Position numbers and translations under genes: made by a program | DNA from: a virus | Length of the DNA: 53,217 bases | Direction: 5' to 3' (one strand) | IMG/VR virus record: IMGVR_UViG_3300009548_000009 | Location: 1 to 53,217 of that record | The notes under the pieces: model-generated | Told to the model about the DNA's origin: nothing | The model's database searches: none | The model's input: the letters and a program-made list of their open reading frames with translations, nothing else | Shown: positions 37,681 to 46,213 of the stretch, one piece after another | Position numbering within the stretch: the stretch's first letter is position 1 | Layout: the number at the start of each line of letters is the position of its first letter

Positions 37681-38508
37681 TTAGCCGCTTATAGGGTCAA
37701 GCTCACTGTACCCGATCATATAATATTCATCTCCAGGGTTGTTAGCGCCTAAGCGGTATATCATATGGCCGTCAGCGTCAACTGTGCCCTCAAACTGCAC
37801 CGTTTCTGAAACTACGTCGCCGGTTATTACCTTGATCGCGTCTTCACTAACTTTCGCCCACGCCATCATGCTCGGGAGTGGGTTGATAGAATTCGACCAA
37901 AACTGAGCGACGGTTATAATATCGGTCGTCGGCATCTCAGTAAAGTACTGGTTGTGACCTTTCCCTGTCTTGGCCAAGTGGACATAGATCTGCGTTGCGT
38001 CTCCGCCTGAAGTAAGATCACCATAGACCAGGTCTGGGTTGTAGAAGTTAGTCAGCGTTCCTTTGCAGTCAAGTTGCACCCGCAGTCGTGATACGGTAGT
38101 CGTATTTAGTACGGTCGTATCCACGTTCTTGGAATCAACCGTCAGGTCGTACTCTTTGCAGTTAAGGAACGTTCTTAAGGGCAGATACTTCCCTGCTGAC
38201 ACTCGGACACTAACCCCCGCGCCTACTGCAGATTTGCACGTAATGACCCCGCCTAGTCTATCGAGCGAGTAGTCAGTTACGAGCTTCATGCTGGTCCATG
38301 TGGTAGGGTCTCCCGATCCTCCGTTGTGCTGAACCGTTACTGAATCAAAAGCACTTAGGCATGCCTTTATCGCGGGGCTGCCTGGCCACGTTATATGAAA
38401 CGTCTTCTGATCGACTAATGGGTTTGTAGTTGCTAATGGTGTAGAAATAGCAACAGCGGGAGCACTAAGATATAAAGCTCCCACTGATGCCGCAGTGGCT
38501 CCTGTCAT
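37681..38508 (-). CDS. Tail tube protein (paralogue 1, longer)
   Basis: A 275-residue strand-rich protein starting MTGAT. Its centre (TVDSKNVDTTVL, RLRVQLDCKGTLTNFYNP) matches the next gene upstream, so they are paralogues. Position between tail terminator and chaperone genes marks it as major or minor tail tube protein. The extra 110 residues suggest an added domain. Which of the two forms the tube cannot be told from sequence. Confidence 0.6.
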   Translation of the reverse strand: MTGATAASVGALYLSAPAVAISTPLATTNPLVDQKTFHITWPGSPAIKACLSAFDSVTVQHNGGSGDPTTWTSMKLVTDYSLDRLGGVITCKSAVGAGVSVRVSAGKYLPLRTFLNCKEYDLTVDSKNVDTTVLNTTTVSRLRVQLDCKGTLTNFYNPDLVYGDLTSGGDATQIYVHLAKTGKGHNQYFTEMPTTDIITVAQFWSNSINPLPSMMAWAKVSEDAIKVITGDVVSETVQFEGTVDADGHMIYRLGANNPGDEYYMIGYSELDPISG

Positions 38509-38548
38509 TTATGTTTCACCTCCGTTTTCGTGGCTCATACGCGCACGA

Positions 38549-39037
38549 TCACGCGCCGGTGAGTTGTGCTATAGGCCCGTTGCCTTCTACCTGGATCGTG
38601 ATTTGGTCCACATCTCCGGCGATCACTTTGGTAGCGATCTCAGATGGTAGGACACACTGCTTCCATCCGACACTATCTGAACCAGTAGGCTCAAACATCA
38701 TCATAAGTGGTGCAGTCACAGGGGTCGCTGCTAATCCAAGAAGCCACGTCCAGAGCACGTCTTGACCGTTCGTATCCGTTTCATCGTAGAAGCCAGTCAA
38801 CGTGTACTTCGTATCGACAATCACGTGTAGTCTCGCGACCGCTGTTAATCCTAGTGTCGTAACATCAACGTTTTTACCGTCAACAGTTCCGTCTGCTTCT
38901 TTTAGGCTCATAACTTCATACCACGTAGAGGGATCAGTCAACGTTCCTTCTGTTCCCCAACTTGGCACGTCTGTGTTGCTGTAGGTCCCAACGCCTATCA
39001 GAACCTTACCTAAATAGCCTGGTGTTGCTCCAGTCAT
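38549..39037 (-). CDS. Tail tube protein (paralogue 2, shorter)
   Basis: A 162-residue protein also starting MTGAT, with TVDGKNVDVTTL and RLHVIVDTKYTLTGFYDE aligning to its neighbour. The compact beta-sandwich size is that of a siphovirus major tail protein, making this the better candidate for the main tube subunit. Confidence 0.65.
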   Translation of the reverse strand: MTGATPGYLGKVLIGVGTYSNTDVPSWGTEGTLTDPSTWYEVMSLKEADGTVDGKNVDVTTLGLTAVARLHVIVDTKYTLTGFYDETDTNGQDVLWTWLLGLAATPVTAPLMMMFEPTGSDSVGWKQCVLPSEIATKVIAGDVDQITIQVEGNGPIAQLTGA

Positions 39038-39040
39038 TTT

Positions 39041-39370
39041 TTACATTTCCTCCGATTTTATGCCTTTGTCCTTCTTTTTAAAGGACATTGGCGCATCTGC
39101 CTCTGGCGTCTCTGTTGGTGCTTCTGCAAGCTGCGCCTTTGGCCCTTCTATTTCTATCACCTGTCCGCCCACTACAGAGAATTTTCTCTCTTGTTTCAGG
39201 AAGTCAACAACGACGTATTCTCCATCATAAACCTGGAATTTAACTGTAGTCTGAGCTACGTCTCCGAATCCTCTATACGAACGGTCAGTTATATCGTCAC
39301 GCCCTTCCTTCCCTACTTTAAAAAGATGAAGAGGGGGGGCTGTGATTGGCACTTCTAGATCTACTTTCAT
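39041..39370 (-). CDS. Small tail-module protein
   Basis: A 109-residue protein: an N-terminal strand-rich part (HLFKVGKEGRDDI, VKFQVYDGEYVVVDFLKQER) and a disordered Pro/Ala/Glu then Lys-rich tail. No family is recognised. It lies between tail terminator and tail tube genes. Confidence 0.55.
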   Translation of the reverse strand: MKVDLEVPITAPPLHLFKVGKEGRDDITDRSYRGFGDVAQTTVKFQVYDGEYVVVDFLKQERKFSVVGGQVIEIEGPKAQLAEAPTETPEADAPMSFKKKDKGIKSEEM

Positions 39371-39384
39371 TTTTCTTCTAAATC

Positions 39385-39888
39385 CTACGCTTCCTGCGCT
39401 ATAATTCGATATGTGGCCACCAATCGCCTGATCCCTTTTTCTGGATCGGGTATCGGTAGAGGGCCGGTTATTTCGTGAACCATCGCAAAGTTTACATTGT
39501 CATATGAGAGGGGATGTGGGTTTGCTGTGGACTCTGATAATATCGCAGTAATTTGGCTGAATATGTTGCTTGTCTCGCTTTCGCCTGGTTGGGCGCTGTA
39601 AACGCTTATGTCCCATAGCATATTCTTTCCCATACGCCCAAAGGTTTCGAAGTGCGTTGCGCTAACCTCGTCAAACACTATGTAAGGGAGTAAAGCGTTT
39701 GGGGCGGCTTCATAATTCCACACCCCTGCGCTGCCATCCTCTTGCGCTGTGAGCTCAATAATTCCTGCATCTTCTGAAAGCAGAGATTGTATCGCAGTCT
39801 GGGTTGCCCATGTCAGCATGTTAGCATACACTTTTGTCACGACCGGCTGGTTAGCAGATCCTCCTCCAGATGGTGTTACGTCAGGCAT
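39385..39888 (-). CDS. Tail terminator/completion protein, DUF3168-like
   Basis: A 167-residue protein with PYIVFDEVSATHFETFG, WDISVYS and a following helix (SNIFSQITAIL), the layout of the DUF3168 / gpU-like family that caps the tail tube. The ATG at 39888 is preferred, three bases from the previous stop; it lies just after the HK97 gp10-like gene in the standard order. Confidence 0.65.
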   Translation of the reverse strand: MPDVTPSGGGSANQPVVTKVYANMLTWATQTAIQSLLSEDAGIIELTAQEDGSAGVWNYEAAPNALLPYIVFDEVSATHFETFGRMGKNMLWDISVYSAQPGESETSNIFSQITAILSESTANPHPLSYDNVNFAMVHEITGPLPIPDPEKGIRRLVATYRIIAQEA

Positions 39889-39890
39889 TT

Positions 39891-40319
39891 TTACAATCCA
39901 CCCCACAGTTCCTTGATCTGTTTAGCAATCTTCTCATTTACGCTTGCATCATGCATTACTTCCTCTATCGCTGGTCGCAGATACGGTTGGGCAGCCATCT
40001 TGCGAGTTCCCATCTCTACGTACGTCGCATACACTACCCCATCACCTGTCTTCTGCCCCCAATCACCTGGGCCTCCTGCTACAACGTGTGCGCTACCAAG
40101 AGTCGCGCTACCGGCCTCACCGTGTTCGACTCGAATGGATTTCTTTAGAGCTCCAGTCATAACGGGGACTTTCTCTTTCGCCTTTGCTACTACCGCCTCT
40201 GCAATGTCCAATGTGGTCTTGGATGAGAGCGCACCACTCGATACGCCGGTGAACATCTTTGTGAGTTTTATGTCAAGCTTGTCGAGGCCAAGAACAGTCG
40301 TTTTGATGCTGTTTGCCAT
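39891..40319 (-). CDS. HK97 gp10-like tail/head joining protein
   Basis: A 142-residue protein with the family pattern: ALSSKTTLDIAEAVVAKAKE, KVPVMTGALKKSIRVEHG, VVYATYVEMGTRKMAAQPYL, RPAIEEV. These proteins act in joining or completing head and tail. The neighbours (stopper before, tail terminator after) agree. Confidence 0.85.
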   Translation of the reverse strand: MANSIKTTVLGLDKLDIKLTKMFTGVSSGALSSKTTLDIAEAVVAKAKEKVPVMTGALKKSIRVEHGEAGSATLGSAHVVAGGPGDWGQKTGDGVVYATYVEMGTRKMAAQPYLRPAIEEVMHDASVNEKIAKQIKELWGGL

Positions 40320-40727
40320 TTAGAACTGCTCCTCGTCCTGGCCTGCTCCGATAATTCCTGGCTCAAATTCCTTGCAACTGACTTCGAGGTGATGGTTCAT
40401 CATAACGGGATTCTCTAGACCTAAGACTGCCACAATATGCGTGCGTCCTTCTTTGGTTATGGTTAACCTGTCACCCCGTTGAACATCTGAATCTGGGTAG
40501 GTGAAGAACGTATGCGTTATGCCTGCCACGCCCTTTGCTCCTCGCTCCTCTTCATTCATTCGTGGTACTGGGATTAACACCCCTTGTAATTCTGTATCCA
40601 CTTCTGTCCAGTCTACCGTAAAGCCGCCTGCTCCGTCTGCTATAAGGGTTTTGCGTTCCTGTAGAAACGTGTCCTTGAGCAACCAGGATGAAAGGGATTG
40701 TGCTGGGTATCCGCTGAATCGTGGCAT
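40320..40727 (-). CDS. Head-tail stopper/adaptor-like protein
   Basis: A 135-residue protein, strand-rich, with THTFFTYPDSDVQRGDRLTI and HIVAVLGLENP, matching the Phage_H_T_join (SPP1 gp16-like) type. It ends immediately before the gp10-like gene. Acts in closing the filled head. Confidence 0.65.
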   Translation of the reverse strand: MPRFSGYPAQSLSSWLLKDTFLQERKTLIADGAGGFTVDWTEVDTELQGVLIPVPRMNEEERGAKGVAGITHTFFTYPDSDVQRGDRLTITKEGRTHIVAVLGLENPVMMNHHLEVSCKEFEPGIIGAGQDEEQF

Positions 40728-40736
40728 TTCTTTGTC

Positions 40737-42005
40737 TTATACTACCCCTGCTGCCGTCTGCACGTAAATTAAATAAACGTCAATCGAACCCGTGGTTGGG
40801 CCGTTAGTTGCAGCGGTATAGTAGCCATTAACGACCGTCTGTGCTGCGTAAAACTTGACTCTCTTCGTAGTGCTGTATAGGTCAGCACCCAGATCTCCTG
40901 CGGCTTCGCCGGTTACTGCGGCAGCCGTCAGCGTTGGGGATGTGATTATCTTAGCCCCGTTACCACCACCAGTATATCCTACCGTTAAAGAGGGCGTGGG
41001 TGTGTCGCCGTTGAACGTGGCTGTGCATACTGCTATCGCCTGAAGCAAAATTGCCCCAGCGGGTAGCGTGCCGATTGCCTGCGTAGCACCGCCGTTAAAG
41101 GTTACGGTTCCTTTGATTTGTTTGACGGTTCCAGTTCCGAGTTGTGAACCTGCTATTGCTGCGGTTGATGATAACTGCGTACCTGCTATTGCTGCACTCG
41201 CTGACAGCTGTGTTCCTGCTATCGCTGCGCTTGCTGATAATTGCGAACCAGTAATGCCTGCCGTCGCTGAAAGTTGCGAGCCTGCTATCGCTGCGTTTGA
41301 CGCTAACTGCGTTCCTGCGATAGCTGCGCTTGCTGATAGTTGCGAGCCTAAAATCCCTGCAGTATCGCTTAATGACGCGTGCGTAAACGTCTTAGGAACC
41401 GTCACTGACTCAGTAACTGCAGTCGAGGCAAGTTTTGCATTCGTTACTGCTCCCGCTGCTATCATTCCAGCCGTTATTGAGAGTGGGTCTATCCCAAGAC
41501 CGTTCTCAGTCTCTCTTGAAATTGACGGGAAGAAATATACATCTCCGTTTGCTCCTGAAGATGACTTGCTTGCCACTACACCAACAGGCTGTTGCATCGT
41601 GCCTGCTGTAGTCGGCGCGGTAAAGGTAATTCCACCTGCAGTACTCAAGTATGCAATATCTCCAACCGTTCGGGCAGACGTGTCCATGAACCGCACCATA
41701 GCGATGCCGTTAACATAGCCGTCGGCTCCGTCGGCGATATCGCTAAGCACGACAAACTGCGCTTGTTTCGTAGCATCAGTGTTATCTGCAGCCGCGATTG
41801 TCGGATAGTTTGAATTGTAATAAAATCCGTTTATGTAGACGAGCATTCCCTTAGTTAAGGGGCTGCCTGTCGCGTTATGCACCGGAACGCAAACCGCGTT
41901 TACCGGCTTGACAAGAAGCGAACCTGTCGCTTCGTCGATTAGGTCTCCGGCCTGTATTGCGTTGCCACTGGATGTCCTAAGTTGATTAACACCTACCCAT
42001 TGCAT
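40737..42005 (-). CDS. Head fibre/decoration-like protein with 11-residue repeats
   Basis: A 422-residue protein. Residues 20 to 165 resemble the DUF2190 decoration fold (VPVHNATGSPLTKGMLVYIN, GIAMVRFMDTSARTVGDIAY). Residues about 205 to 295 are six tandem 11-residue repeats such as SQLSASAAIAG, typical of trimeric fibre stalks. The last 125 residues are a strand-rich knob-like domain similar in style to the decoration protein beside the coat gene. It lies between the two connector genes, so a head-attached fibre is more likely than a tail fibre. Confidence 0.6.
   Translation of the reverse strand: MQWVGVNQLRTSSGNAIQAGDLIDEATGSLLVKPVNAVCVPVHNATGSPLTKGMLVYINGFYYNSNYPTIAAADNTDATKQAQFVVLSDIADGADGYVNGIAMVRFMDTSARTVGDIAYLSTAGGITFTAPTTAGTMQQPVGVVASKSSSGANGDVYFFPSISRETENGLGIDPLSITAGMIAAGAVTNAKLASTAVTESVTVPKTFTHASLSDTAGILGSQLSASAAIAGTQLASNAAIAGSQLSATAGITGSQLSASAAIAGTQLSASAAIAGTQLSSTAAIAGSQLGTGTVKQIKGTVTFNGGATQAIGTLPAGAILLQAIAVCTATFNGDTPTPSLTVGYTGGGNGAKIITSPTLTAAAVTGEAAGDLGADLYSTTKRVKFYAAQTVVNGYYTAATNGPTTGSIDVYLIYVQTAAGVV
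41125..41350 (-). repeat. 33-bp tandem repeats in the head fibre gene
   Basis: Six to seven 33-bp units coding (S/T)QL-x-x-x-AAIAG. They are well conserved at DNA level, indicating recent expansion or exchange. Confidence 0.75.
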
Positions 42006-42050
42006 GGGCCTACCTCCTCCTTCGTTTTCTTTAGTTAGTCGATTAGTTGA

Positions 42051-42218
42051 TTAGTTAGTGCTAGTGTTTGTTTTTTCGAGCCGCGCGAGTCTGTTTATTT
42101 CTATCTGATACATATGCGCCGTAGTCCCGCAACCAATTTCCGCGATCGCAGTATCCATCGCGGTTATTGCAGCAGCGATGTCTGATTTTTTCGTCATAAT
42201 AGGATCCTTTTCAGCCAT
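42051..42218 (-). CDS. Small hypothetical protein in the head module
   Basis: A 55-residue helical protein starting MAEKDPIMTKKSDIAAAITA. No family is recognised. It fills the gap between the connector gene and the fibre gene. Confidence 0.5.
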   Translation of the reverse strand: MAEKDPIMTKKSDIAAAITAMDTAIAEIGCGTTAHMYQIEINRLARLEKTNTSTN

Positions 42219-42263
42219 TATCTTCTTACTCGTGTTATCAAAAAATTTAGGGAGTTATTCGGC

Positions 42264-42650
42264 TTACCACGTCCTGTCGCTCCACATCCCTACGCGTATC
42301 TGCCTTGGTGTGGGCTGCTCGTCTTCCTGAGGCTCCGTTCCTCCGAAGTAAGGCACTGCCTGGCGGACTGCCATTTCCTTCAGCTCTTTGCTAAGCTGGA
42401 GGAAGTGTTCATACCGTTGCTGGTATGCCCCACCCCACATGCCTACCTTTTCCTCGGTAGAAGGTGCGAACCGAGCAGCGAGGGCGTTAGCTGCTACCCC
42501 CGCCGCCCAAAACGGATTAGAGTACGTCGTAGTGATAGAGCTTACCTCTTCATCGCTGAGGAGCTGGTTATTCTCGTCGGTATCGCCGATGTAGAACCTA
42601 ACCTGATCCATTAACGATGTCGTTGGGTCGCCGCTATAACTCCACGTCAT
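42264..42650 (-). CDS. Head-tail connector protein (gp6-like)
   Basis: A 128-residue protein with VRFYIGDTDENNQLLSDEEV and AAGVAANALAARFAPSTEEK, the signature of the HK97 gp6 / SPP1 gp15 adaptor class, which forms a ring under the portal. It directly follows the coat gene as expected. Confidence 0.8.
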   Translation of the reverse strand: MTWSYSGDPTTSLMDQVRFYIGDTDENNQLLSDEEVSSITTTYSNPFWAAGVAANALAARFAPSTEEKVGMWGGAYQQRYEHFLQLSKELKEMAVRQAVPYFGGTEPQEDEQPTPRQIRVGMWSDRTW

Positions 42651-42670
42651 TTCTTTTCGCCTTACTCAAA

Positions 42671-43861
42671 CTACTCAAACGAAGACGAAACGCAGCCGTC
42701 CAGGAAGTAGCCAAGGTCTTGAGCAATAAGTTCCATGCCCATTGCCATCTCAGCTTCCATCCTCATGGCGCGTCTCCACTCCAGCCTAAAGTTCCTGACA
42801 GCGAACCAACCAGCTCCACCAGAGCCAACGATGTCCTGATACGGGCTGCCTGAGCTGAGGTAACCGTTCCATCCGAACATATACCCCGCAGAGGGAGTCA
42901 GTATTGAAGGGTTCGGGTTCGAGTAACAAAGGAGCGCGTCTTTACCGTAAGCGAATCCCATTGTTGGCGATGCCGATGCACCTTCCGCAGCAGTGTTGAC
43001 GACACACATCGGGATAATGACCCTGTCAACTGAAAATACTTGAGCAAGGGCCTGCTCCGAGATGACTGCCGGACTGCCTGGAGTTCCACCGTACTTAATC
43101 CTTTCCAGGATCTCAGGGTGAACAATCAGCGCCTCGTAGACTTCTGGTCCGATAACCAGGGTGTTCGGCACAAAGCCGGTTGCCATCGCCATCTCAAGTC
43201 TGTACTTTCGCACATCTTCAATAGGCGTTGAGTTTACCTGGTCGTCCCAGTAGACGAAGTCTTTCGTGGTCGCTACATACTCGGTGTTCGTTCCGCCGTC
43301 TACTTCGTTTGTCCACACAGAGTCGGTAAAGTAGTTCGTGACAAACTGCATCTCTCGTGCGAGGAGGAGCTTCTGTGTCAAGAACAGCGAAATATCCCGC
43401 TGCATGTTGAGCGGAGCGTCTGCGTTAGCTGCAACCATGTCACCGAGGTCAACGTGAAGGCCCCACACATCACAGATGTATGTGTTCGTCATGTCGAGCC
43501 CGTAGCCGGTTCCTGCCGTTTCCGCGCCGTCTAGTCTAACCTTAGCCTCATTCGTGAACCAGTAGTCTTTAGTGTACGAGACATAGTAATCCGACTTTTT
43601 CATTACAGGAATAAGCGGAAATATCTCGGCTGCCCTAAAGTTTTGCTGGCTCTGGATGTAGGCGATGCTGAACATCGTGTTTGGAACGTTAACGTGTACA
43701 TCGAACACAGTGGGCTGAGACTTCTTGAGTTGAACCTCATTTGGCATTGTCCATGCCTCATAAGGACTCTCAATATAGCCCGCCTTCGTGAGTCGCTGTG
43801 CGGCTCCATAGAGACCTAGGTTAGGTGTTGGCGAGGCAAAGTTTCTGAAATTTGTTGCCAT
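42671..43861 (-). CDS. Major capsid protein, HK97 fold
   Basis: A 396-residue protein in the usual coat position. Features include AAEIFPLIPVMKKSDYYVSY, SLFLTQKLLLAREMQFV (spine-helix region), VPNTLVIGPEVYEALIVHPE and FAVRNFRLEWRRAMRMEAEM near the C-terminus, all typical of the HK97-fold coat of Mu/P22-like phages without covalent cross-links. Residues 46 to 70 are shared with the extreme C-terminus of the portal protein (20 of 25 identical). Confidence 0.85.
   Translation of the reverse strand: MATNFRNFASPTPNLGLYGAAQRLTKAGYIESPYEAWTMPNEVQLKKSQPTVFDVHVNVPNTMFSIAYIQSQQNFRAAEIFPLIPVMKKSDYYVSYTKDYWFTNEAKVRLDGAETAGTGYGLDMTNTYICDVWGLHVDLGDMVAANADAPLNMQRDISLFLTQKLLLAREMQFVTNYFTDSVWTNEVDGGTNTEYVATTKDFVYWDDQVNSTPIEDVRKYRLEMAMATGFVPNTLVIGPEVYEALIVHPEILERIKYGGTPGSPAVISEQALAQVFSVDRVIIPMCVVNTAAEGASASPTMGFAYGKDALLCYSNPNPSILTPSAGYMFGWNGYLSSGSPYQDIVGSGGAGWFAVRNFRLEWRRAMRMEAEMAMGMELIAQDLGYFLDGCVSSSFE
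43652..43726 (-). repeat. Coat copy of the segment shared with the portal
   Basis: Codes coat residues 46 to 70. The partner is portal residues 557 to 581 at 50313 to 50387. The peptide reads KKSQPTV-x-DVHVN-x-PN, then FSIAY-x-Q. Confidence 0.8.
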
Positions 43862-43873
43862 TTTCTTTTTTCC

Positions 43874-44695
43874 TCAGTTGTACTCGACGTACAGTGTTAT
43901 TGAGCCTGTATCCGAGCCGCCAAACGGCGTCGTGCCCTGCGTCACGTAAACGCTTATCTTGTTGGTCGGTGTAAACGAGCCTGCGGTTATAGTGCCTGCA
44001 TCGGACGTCATTACAGTACCGAAAGATTCAACGTGGGCTTTCGTTAGTTGCGTTACTGGTATTGAAAGCGTACCTATTGAAGTCGTGCCTGCTGAGCCTA
44101 GTAGGATTGTAAGCGCTGCAGATGCGCTCGTGGATGCCGAACAAACTGACGTTGCGACTGCGTATATATCAGAAACCGAGCCGGTAAATCCGAGTGGCAT
44201 TGCCTGATAAACGTAGCCGGTTGTAGCTAGTTTCGCGATAGGTATCTGGTACGGGAGCTGTCCTGCTCGTACCGTTGCGGACGCATTCGTGCGCGCCATC
44301 ATAGCGACTTCGTGAATCTCGCCGGTTCCACCAGAAACGTCTACCATAAACGCAACGATAACGTCAGAGCCTACAGTACCAGTACCGAGTCGCCCTGCCG
44401 TGTCGCCAAGCTTGAGGCCGTCGCCATGTGCGGGCGTGCTGAGCATAACTGCTTTGCTGTGTCCGAGTTCTCGCACAACGGCTATATCGCCAACTGGTGG
44501 ATCGTTTTGTAGTATTCCCCACACTCGGTTAGCTGGAACCGTCGCTGTGCTAGAAGGACCAACGCTGTTTCGCTGAGACGTTGACGCAAGATACATCAGA
44601 CCGTCGTTGCCCATTGCAACAGCACGGAATTGATATCCTGTTAAACTTTCGCCCGCGACATATGACATGTCGAGGACGGGTACATCTCCTGCCAT
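43874..44695 (-). CDS. Capsid decoration protein, DUF2190-like with extra domain
   Basis: A 273-residue protein. Residues 1 to 135 (GESLTGYQFRAVAMGNDGLM, GDGLKLGDTAGRL, GEIHEVAMM) fit the small DUF2190-type decoration proteins encoded just before the coat gene in many phages. Residues 140 to 273 are an additional beta-rich, Ser/Thr-rich domain that may project from the shell. Confidence 0.65.
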   Translation of the reverse strand: MAGDVPVLDMSYVAGESLTGYQFRAVAMGNDGLMYLASTSQRNSVGPSSTATVPANRVWGILQNDPPVGDIAVVRELGHSKAVMLSTPAHGDGLKLGDTAGRLGTGTVGSDVIVAFMVDVSGGTGEIHEVAMMARTNASATVRAGQLPYQIPIAKLATTGYVYQAMPLGFTGSVSDIYAVATSVCSASTSASAALTILLGSAGTTSIGTLSIPVTQLTKAHVESFGTVMTSDAGTITAGSFTPTNKISVYVTQGTTPFGGSDTGSITLYVEYN

Positions 44696-44696
44696 G

Positions 44697-45704
44697 TTAC
44701 TGCCTCCCCGCTGTTAGGTTGCGCTGAAGGACTTGGTTGTATCCTTCTGGGTCTGCGTGTACGATGTCAGTATACGCCTGTTCATACGTGACGCCGCTCT
44801 TTTGTACTCTCTCCTGTGCCAGTGCGTCCCACCTTGTAAGCGGATCTGAGGCATCGGCTTCGAGCGCGCTACCGTACTCGGCAAAAAGATCACCTTTCCG
44901 TAGCATCTCCTCGTGAGCGTCGAGCAGGTGAATGAAGCTCTGGAATCCCTTTTCACTGAGGTTGTCAGCGGCTTCCTTCATAAGAGCAACAAAGTCTGCG
45001 CCCTTGGCGATGCGCGTATATTGCGCCGCCTTCTGGACAAAGACTCGCTCCCTGTCTGCCTCTTCCATCTTCCTGATACGCTCTTCAAGGGCAAACTTCT
45101 CGCGCCATAGCGGTCGGACTGCCTTTTGAACGTCCTCGGGGAGAAGGTCGAGATCTTCCTCTTTCTCAATTTTCTCGAGGGCTTTTTCTATACTTTTCTT
45201 CATTTTTCTAGCCTTGGACTTCTTAGCGCCGTCACCGTCTTCTTCCTCATCGTCATCTCCATCCTCGCCGTCATCTCCATCATCTCCGTCTCCGTCAGAA
45301 GGTTTTCCCTTCCCTTTCTTGAAACCGGAGAGCGCAGCGACTCTTTCAAAAACGTCGTCTGGAAGAACTTCAGCGACACTCTTTGTGAGCTTCATGATGC
45401 CCGTTAGGGCCTCAGTCGCTTCAGGTGGCAGCCCTTTGAATTCCTTTTCAATAACTTCACCGTCGGGCGTATCCTGTTTGAGTACGTCGATGGCGAAGGC
45501 TGCTTCTTGTTCTTGATCCATAAAATTAGATCCTGATGTGCGCTTACCAGCTGACTTAACCAAGTGAAGCTTTTTCTGGTTTGCACCCCGCGTAACGAGA
45601 TGCACGCTCTCTACTTTAGTATCGGTCAGCTCAGTGTCTTTTTCTAGATGTATCTGTAGATTAGCAAGGCTAGGTGCGTCATTTGTATCGACTTTATCGT
45701 TCAC
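44697..45704 (-). CDS. Capsid scaffold-like protein
   Basis: A 335-residue, GTG-started protein. Its N-terminus contains SVHLVTRGANQKKLHLVKS, the C-terminal element of XkdF-type proteases (V-D/H-L-V-x-R-G-A-N). Then come an extremely acidic stretch (about 135 to 160), long charged helices with a basic centre, and a helical end. This is the composition of a scaffolding protein and lies between protease and coat genes. Likely cut by the protease during maturation. Confidence 0.65.
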   Translation of the reverse strand: MNDKVDTNDAPSLANLQIHLEKDTELTDTKVESVHLVTRGANQKKLHLVKSAGKRTSGSNFMDQEQEAAFAIDVLKQDTPDGEVIEKEFKGLPPEATEALTGIMKLTKSVAEVLPDDVFERVAALSGFKKGKGKPSDGDGDDGDDGEDGDDDEEEDGDGAKKSKARKMKKSIEKALEKIEKEEDLDLLPEDVQKAVRPLWREKFALEERIRKMEEADRERVFVQKAAQYTRIAKGADFVALMKEAADNLSEKGFQSFIHLLDAHEEMLRKGDLFAEYGSALEADASDPLTRWDALAQERVQKSGVTYEQAYTDIVHADPEGYNQVLQRNLTAGRQ

Positions 45705-45721
45705 TCGCGCCTTGGTTCTCT

Positions 45722-46213
45722 TCAGTTATTACGCTTAACGCGCACACCTGTTCCGTCGATGCTATATGCGCCGAACTCACCGCTCTGCGCACGCTTCCAA
45801 AGAGCATCGTTTATTGCGGTAAACAGCACCCAGGAGCCTTTTATTATATGTTCGCCATCGACGACCATATCAACGGGCGCGATGAAGCTCTCCACAGGCG
45901 TCGCCTCGGACTGACTCACCAGTTTTTCGTGGTGGGTTCCAATCCTGCTGCTGTTGGCGAGGTATTCGTGCGCAACCTTCCGCAATTCATCGGGACGTAT
46001 AAAGTCCCCTTGCGTGTCGGTCTTGCAGACATCGCCAGAGTTGCAGGGTTCGTAAACAACACCCCACACGAGATGGTCTGTCCCTTTCAACAGGCGGGCC
46101 GTGTAGTGCCAGGCCGCTGCTTGTTTTTCTATCGTTTCAAAATTCTTTTTTGAGTATTTAAGTATTGCTTGTACCTTTACAGGTGCTTGTACCTTTACAG
46201 GACGCCTTGCTAG
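45722..46213 (-). CDS. XkdF-like prohead protease domain, probably made by -1 frameshift from the UDG gene
   Basis: The frame encodes HLVWGVVYEPCNSGDVCKTD, TQGDFIRPDELRKVAHEYLA, GTHHEKLV (His nucleophile-activating region), SFIAPVDMV and IKGSWVLFTAINDALWKRAQ then GEFGAYSIDG. This is the XkdF-type putative serine protease. The domain begins before its first possible start (TTG at 46090). The frame stays open upstream for 41 codons without ATG, GTG or TTG, straight into the end of the UDG-domain gene, where the heptamer A-AAA-AAC precedes the UAG stop in the correct register. So it is probably the C-terminal part of a frameshift fusion. A protein from TTG at 46090 is the alternative. Confidence 0.7.
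   Translation of the reverse strand, partial: LARRPVKVQAPVKVQAILKYSKKNFETIEKQAAAWHYTARLLKGTDHLVWGVVYEPCNSGDVCKTDTQGDFIRPDELRKVAHEYLANSSRIGTHHEKLVSQSEATPVESFIAPVDMVVDGEHIIKGSWVLFTAINDALWKRAQSGEFGAYSIDGTGVRVKRNN
46166..46201 (-). repeat. 18-bp perfect tandem duplication
   Basis: TGCTTGTACCTTTACAGG occurs twice in tandem just past the UDG stop. It codes PVKVQA twice in the protease frame, preserving that frame, which supports translation of this stretch. Confidence 0.85.
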
